Below, one piece after another: positions 58,975 through 64,000 of a stretch of DNA of 64,000 nucleotides. Origin of the DNA: Smallanthus sonchifolius (Eukaryota > Streptophyta > Magnoliopsida > Asterales > Asteraceae); assembly GCA_023525975.1 (NCBI GenBank), contig CM042020.1, forward strand, positions 113,569,207 to 113,633,206. The letters run 5' to 3'. The notes under the pieces were generated by a model, which did not search any database, was not told the DNA's origin, and worked only from the letters and a program-made list of their open reading frames with translations. The number at the start of each line of letters is the position of its first letter. Within the stretch, counting starts at the first letter, position 1. The position numbers and the translations under genes are program-made.

Positions 58975-60430
58975 AAGAAAATGTTCAAAAAGCCAAGCCC
59001 GAAGAACCGGAACAGAACGCTCAGGCATATTGAGCTAATCTTGTCAAGTCTAATAGTTTACGGGGTGGAAGGAGAAAGTTGCAAGTTTGTTAGTCCTAGT
59101 AGGAGTCTAATACTTGTTTATTTTATTATTTATTTATTGTTTGGTATTATCTTTAAGTATTTGAGTAGTATTAGACTAGGAGTGAGTTTTTATTTATTTG
59201 ATTATTTAATTGAGTTGTGTTAGGATTAGTATAGGGTTTATTATAAATAAATGGTTAGGGATTAATTATAAAGTGTGTGGTTTTTTTTATTTAATAAAAT
59301 TCCTTGTTCGTATTCTTGGGCCTGATTTCCAACAATTGGTATCAGAACTTGGTGAAAGAGAAAGTTGTTTTGAGAGTTGTTTTTTAGGAAGGGAACGGGG
59401 AGCAGTCCCCCTTTGGCTGTAGGGCTGAAAACGAGAAGAGCAGGGAAGAACGAAACCACCAAAAAAAAAACAATCTATGTGAGGCAGCGATCATAAGTGA
59501 AGAAAATCTAAGTGATTCAGGTCACCATCTGCGAAGTTTTAATCTGCGAGGGATTATTCGAATCTGGGACAATCTGCGTGACACATGTTGGTGAGGAGAA
59601 GAACTCAGAAAAACAGAAGGCAAGAAGAGTTTGTTGTTGTTTGCGGTCAGAGGAAACAATTGGAAAGTGAGTTGCTTTGAAGTGATAGCAAGATCATAAG
59701 GCTACAAGAAGGAAGGGAAAATAAGGGATTTCTTTTGGGCTGGTTATTTGTGCGATGCAAACAAAAAGCAATTGGTTTGTTTTTTTTCTTGTTTGCTGTG
59801 TGAGCGGCAAGTCAATACAAAATGTGTTTTTGCTATTAAACACGTGAAAGGAAAAGAGAAGGTTGTGAGATGCAACCGGTGAAAGGTGATCTGATCTAGC
59901 TATGATAAGACAGCTTCAATACTTGATCAATCGACCCGGTCTTTCCGGCCAAGGATAAAAAAGGAGTAACAGGGGTAGGTTGTTTTTTGGCAGAAGATAT
60001 CCTATCGGATTTGTGGGTAGGCGGACGGAAAAAGATTCGTCAAAGGTGGAGACTTTGAATCTAGTCTTGTCTAGCAGGTAAAGAAGAAAAACGGAAAAAG
60101 CAGCAGGATAGCGGGCTTGTTTTTTCTTTGATTGGTGGTCAAGAACGGGGTTGTTCTGATGACCCGGGAAGAGGGAGATCGATAGTGGTCAAGTGGGATT
60201 GAAGTTGTGAAGAAGAGGTGATAACAATGGTATATGCAAAGGAGAAAAAGCACGTGTGTGAACATTGTGTTTGTGGAAGTTAAAGTCGGGATGATCTAGG
60301 ACGAGGCTTCAAGGTGATTCGTGTATCCAGCTCTAGCGAATAGAATCATTAATCTCGAGGTGTTACGTTTTGGTTAAGCAGTTATTCGCGAAAGGTACAA
60401 AACCCCAACAACCTATTGTTGATTTTTTTT
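58975..60430 (+). mobile_element. Partial Copia-type element: 5' LTR, primer binding site and leader
   Basis: An LTR end, TGATTTCCAACA (to 59334), is followed by the primer binding site TTGGTATCAGAAC at 59336-59348. The LTR contains GTCCTAGTAGGAGTCTAATA and its inverted GTATTAGACTAGGAG. About 1.1 kb of leader-like sequence follows without gag or pol. Neither the LTR start nor the right end could be fixed, and no second LTR was found in the window. Confidence 0.55.
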
Positions 60431-60835
60431 TGTTTCTTTTTGGTTTGTAATTGGACTCCTTATAGACAATCTAAGGTTTTAACCTAGATTGGTTCGTACG
60501 ATATCTTTTCACTTCGTTAATTAAAAGTTTTTTAAATCGTACGTGTGAATCCCGACATGATATAGACGTACGCTTTTCACATTATGACTCAATGTAAAGC
60601 CACGAAATATATGATTATGGAATAAAAACTACTTTAGGAGAATAATTTTTTTAAAACTTATAATGTTATCACTTAAAATTTTAATATCTTTATCATATAA
60701 CATCCCAATTATCAATGTAACATATTTTGAATACATTATTTCATTTTATAGTAATGATATTATCATTTGTGACGTCTCGACATATATGGTATTCCTGGAA
60801 AGCCTTTCTTCTTCCTCATCACTCCTTTGTGTTTA
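60431..60835. other. Spacer
   Basis: AT-rich sequence with no gene. It may include the tail of the Copia leader. Confidence 0.4.
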
Positions 60836-61034
60836 GGGGATGTTTGGGATTACTTATTAAAAACTACTTTTGACTTTTTGTAAAAGTAAGAATTATCTAC
60901 TTTTTTAAAACAATTTTTTCACCCTTTTAAAAATGACTTTTTTATCATTTATTCAAATGAACTTTTGACTTATTACCTTTTTGAAAAAGGTAATAAATTA
61001 ATAAGTAGTTTAAAAAGTAAATCCAAACACCCCC
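60836..61034. mobile_element. Tourist-like MITE, same family as 19966-20170
   Basis: The ends GGGGATGTTTGGGATTAC and GTAAATCCAAACACCCCC are inverted. TTA flanks both sides (60833-60835 and 61035-61037). Confidence 0.8.
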
Positions 61035-61399
61035 TTAGTGCGTGAGAGAGAAAGGGGGAGACGTAGGATTCTCTCTGTAGCAATATGCCACGTGACCTAA
61101 TAAGAGCTAAAAACTATAGAGACTGACAACATCCCGAGTTTTAGCGTGAGATTTCAAACAAAGAAAAAAAAGGAAAACGATATGGGCCTTAGGCCTTGGG
61201 TGGGAATCACGGACGGGCAATGGAATTTGGGCCCTTATAACCCTAAGATTAGCCCTTCCCCATTTCGTGTTTATTTGTTATGTGTTGATAAGTAAATCCA
61301 ATAAGTGAGGCCTCTCCTGTTTGGGGCCTTACACCGACATCATGTTTTAATAGTATTAGTAAGTATGAAAATAATATAATATTACAAATATTAACCATT

Positions 61400-61515
61400 A
61401 ATAAAAAAATAACTAACACCTAAGCATATTACACAAAGTGAGAATCGAATCCATGACCTCCACGTTAAAAGAACATGAGATGCTTATTGACAAACTTTCT
61501 GTTGTTAAGTTCAAT
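61400..61515 (-). mobile_element. SINE-like fragment
   Basis: On the minus strand the B-box-like GGATTCGATTC is preceded at the usual distance by an A-box-like stretch (TCAATAAGCATCTCATG). The poly(A) side is eroded. It lies beside GC-rich repeat sequence at 61515-61580. Confidence 0.4.
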
Positions 61516-61654
61516 TCAGGCCCGGGCCAAAGGGAGGGGCAGGGTGGGCCATGGCTCCAGACCCGGTCTTTCAAGAGGCCCGAAGTTTTTAAAAATTTTA
61601 TATATGTTTTAAACAGTATATTTAGTTTATACATCCATTTTATCTATATCAAAG

Positions 61655-61790
61655 TTTTCTTAGTGCAATTGGAAATACCATTACAAGAAAATGTAAAGGT
61701 TACAGGTTCAAGTCTTGACAACAACACTATTTATTTTTCATGTGTCATATTTCTTCTTTTCTCTTCTCTTTTTTTTCCTCCTTAAAAGGT
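61655..61790 (+). mobile_element. SINE-like fragment
   Basis: TAGTGCAATTGGAAATACC and, about 45 bases later, GGTTCAAGTCT fit Pol III A and B boxes. The tail is pyrimidine-rich rather than poly(A), so the 3' end is uncertain. It lies within a larger degraded repeat whose right end near 61950 reads AGTGCCGGCCCT. Confidence 0.4.
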
Positions 61791-61955
61791 TGTCCCAAAA
61801 AAACTCATAATTGTTTAAACTATTAAACCAAAACAAAAAAAAGACACAAAAATGTATATATTTAAACTCATTACATAAAAAAAAAATTATTAAGACCCGT
61901 TTTTTATTACTTGTCTCGGACCCAAAATGTTTTGAATATTCTCAGTGCCGGCCCT

Positions 61956-62276
61956 CGTTCGATTACCTTGTGTTGTTTTAACTTTTAACCAAACTTTCTT
62001 GGAGATTCCACAAAGAAGAGGAGAAAGTCAGTGGGAGCATCCACAACTAAAAACACGTGATGATAGGCGGTAAAGTTTATATCATGATATGATAAAATCA
62101 ATTTATCGTGAGAATTTTAGATTGCATGTTCCTACTTCTCCGCACGGCGGGTCGTCGATTATTAAGCTTTTGTGTTTGGTATTGTTTCGCAAAACAAATG
62201 CGTCATATTTTCATATATTACCCTTCACTATGCAAATATGACAATCTAACCCAATGTTTTCTCTATGAAATACCTA

Positions 62277-62311
<35 letters not shown>
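61956..62311. other. Spacer ending in a (TA)n run
   Basis: No gene was recognised. A TG/TA dinucleotide run occupies 62277-62311. Confidence 0.5.
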
Positions 62312-62315
<4 letters not shown>

Positions 62316-62425
62316 AAAGGTAAACTTCTTTATTCTTGTGGTGATGAGATTTGAACCCATAATCTTCTTGAACTCTGGTCTATGAGATTTTTCTCTACCA
62401 TCTGGTCACCAACCCCAATGGCTAT
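62312..62425 (-). mobile_element. tRNA-derived SINE, minus orientation
   Basis: On the minus strand TGGTGACCAGATGGTAG resembles an A box, and GGTTCAAATCT, about 40 bases downstream, is a B box. The 3' end reads GAAGTTTACCTTTC, close to the LINE end at 63774-63800, but poly(A) is short. Confidence 0.55.
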
Positions 62426-62469
62426 GTGTATCTTGTATATAACTAAGAATTACACATAAATTTTTTTGA

Positions 62470-62780
62470 TCAAACTTATAATTGTTTTTTTTGTATTTAA
62501 ATATAATTTTTTTATAAAACTTATAGTTGTTTCATATAAAAACATATAATTATTTTATTAAACTTATAGTTTTTAATAAAACTTATATATTTTTTTTATA
62601 AAACATATAAATTTTTGTAATAGTTAAATTTCGTTAAGAAAACTTATAATTGTTTTTATATAGAAACGTATAATTATTTGTATAAAACTTATAATTTTAA
62701 AAAAAAACTTACATAAATATTTTTTATAAAACTTGTAAATTTTTATAAAATATTAAAGTTTTTAATAGTTTCTAACTTTT
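62470..62780. repeat. AT-rich degenerate repeat
   Basis: AAAACTTATAATTGTTTTT-like words recur roughly every 35-60 bases. No other content was seen. Confidence 0.65.
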
Positions 62781-62829
62781 CTACTATTTAATTATAAAAA
62801 GAACGATCATTCATTTTCATATTGAATAA

Positions 62830-63093
62830 TGGGTTGTAAACATACCACTTTGAGACATTCATATATCTAATGCAACTCCTTCTTCCCAACCTTCGAAGCT
62901 GACTTTATACAAACTGTCAGTTTTTATGTTGTAAACAAACATATGTTTCCGATCATCCGTCATTAATACGTCCTCGTCTTCGTTCCAAAAATCTAATACT
63001 TTACGAAATCTATAGAAAGAGACGGTTTCTGCTCGACTCACAGTGTATTGCCCATGATCTCTCCTTTAGTACCCCACACCTCCATTCTGTAGT
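62830..63093 (-). pseudogene. F-box-associated-domain protein fragment
   Basis: A minus-strand frame reads YTVSRAETVSFYRFRKVLDF, then WNEDEDVLMTDDRKHMFVY and SLYKVSFEGWEEGVALDI. The wording is that of the C-terminal F-box-associated domain of plant SCF substrate adaptors, which would bind targets for ubiquitination. Just before it, another frame gives MEVWGTKGEIMGNTL and a stop, which looks like the preceding domain strand after a frameshift. After the final residue a one-base shift would continue ECLKVVCLQPII. No F-box is present, and upstream sequence is interrupted by the MITE at 63094. The protein family is recognised by wording only. Confidence 0.55.
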
Positions 63094-63741
63094 TAGGGTG
63101 TGCATGAGTCGGTTTGGGTCGGTTTGGGGATAAAACCAAGCACAAAACCAAAAGTTCGGTTTTTGGTTTTTTAAAATCGTTTAGTTTCGGTTTTGACAAT
63201 GGGTTCGGTTCGGTTTCGGTTTTAAAACCAATCGAGCTTGAATTTTTTGGGGTAAAAGAAAAATAGCACAAAATAATGAACATGAGTTTGAAATTTTGGG
63301 TCTAAATATTTTTTATTAACTAATGATTATCACATATTTTGGCCTAACTTTAAAAAAAAAACATATTTTGGCCTAAATATTTTGGGCTATAAAAAGTATT
63401 ACTTTTCTTAAAAAATACTCAACATAAAAAATAAACATTATAATTCATAAATTCAAATAATATAAATAATAACCTACTATTAATGCAAATACGTGTAACA
63501 CAAATATGTATACATTTTTAACATATAAGCACACAACACAATATAATATATATTATTAAACGTGCATGCACACAATATATAATTAAAGTATATATATACG
63601 TTCGGTTCGGTTTTTTCGATTTTCAAAAAATACAAAACCGAAACAAAACCGTAATTTTCGGTTTTCAAAAAATACAAAACCAAAACCGCCGGTTTTAGTT
63701 TGGGTCGTTTTTTCGGTTAATTCGATTTTTTGCTCACCCTA
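63094..63741. mobile_element. hAT-type MITE next to the F-box remnant, 8-bp duplication
   Basis: The ends TAGGGTGTGCATGAGTCGG and TTTTTTGCTCACCCTA are inverted at the termini. TCTGTAGT (63086-63093) and TGTGTAGT (63742-63749) agree at seven of eight bases. The subterminal parts are full of GGTTTTGG and CGGTTTTC words, inverted between the two ends. Confidence 0.8.
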
Positions 63742-63773
63742 TGTGTAGTTGACAATATTATATACATATCCTA

Positions 63774-64000
63774 CTTTTTTTTTAAACGGTAAACTTCATT
63801 AGAAACAGGCACCGGCCCAAAACAGGCTGAGAAAAAACACACACAATAACATAATTACAAATTTATATCAATTTTCCCATGAGAGGTCCTTATATTTCGA
63901 TCCAGAAGAGTACCATAAAAACTCCACCGCTTTGATTTGACTAATGATGCTCCCAATTTTTATCGCTTTACTGGTAAAAGTGAATTCGTTCCTAGCCTTC
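63774..64000 (-). mobile_element. LINE 3' end, running off the window edge
   Basis: On the minus strand a frame from 63995 reads NEFTFTSKAIKIGSIISQIK, then FLWYSSGSKYKDLSWENW, the C-terminal tail of plant L1-type LINE polyproteins. A short 3' untranslated region follows, ending GAAGTTTACCGTTTA and an A run (T run at 63774-63783). The rest of the element lies outside the window. Confidence 0.7.

Noticed and set aside
58972..59223. 83-residue open frame
   Set aside because: It lies in the LTR of the partial Copia element and its hydrophobic part is simply AT-rich LTR sequence translated.

Overview
The window is nuclear DNA of a flowering plant. It has spliced genes with GT/AG introns, an AT-rich background and a dense, nested transposon landscape. 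A dicot, most likely Asteraceae, is inferred from the XTH and RING protein sequences and from the style of the LTR and MITE repeats; no sequence search was run. There are no operons or prokaryotic features.

Two protein-coding genes look intact, both on the minus strand and both reconstructed exon by exon. The first is a four-exon xyloglucan endotransglucosylase/hydrolase of the XTH31/32 type (2933-5665, 297 aa). The second is a five-exon RING E3 ligase with a long acidic N-terminal region (29287-35942, 310 aa). Its first intron is about 5.0 kb and is packed with transposons. Gene remnants are a 5' piece of a myotubularin-like phosphatase gene (6812-7661, two stop codons) and an F-box-associated-domain fragment (about 62830-63090) with a hAT MITE inserted beside it.

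The rest is mostly mobile DNA. 0-2.9 kb: a hAT-type MITE carrying a nested SINE, and a 5'-truncated LINE with a poly(A) tail. 6-12.5 kb: the myotubularin remnant, tandem duplications, a MITE apparently split by a Helitron, and a LINE fragment. 14.6-16.6 kb: a solo LTR with internal minisatellites. 19.2-22.7 kb: two Tourist-like MITEs and a 1.76-kb PIF/Harbinger element with a broken transposase. 25-27.8 kb: two long inverted-repeat (MULE-like) elements and a Harbinger MITE. 30.4-34.5 kb, inside the RING intron: a gag-only Copia-type element (TR-GAG style) with two MITEs inside gag and two more nested in each other just outside it. 43.4-54.1 kb: large solo LTRs in a nested stack. 56.2-60.4 kb: a 5' LTR with primer binding site and a gag remnant, then a partial Copia LTR with primer binding site and leader. 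60.8-64 kb: a Tourist MITE, SINE-like pieces, the F-box remnant with its MITE, and a LINE 3' end at the window edge.

The two intact genes show no functional link to each other. The coherent story is the transposon stratigraphy: target-site duplications can be read for many elements, and several SINEs and LINEs share the same few bases just before their poly(A) tails.
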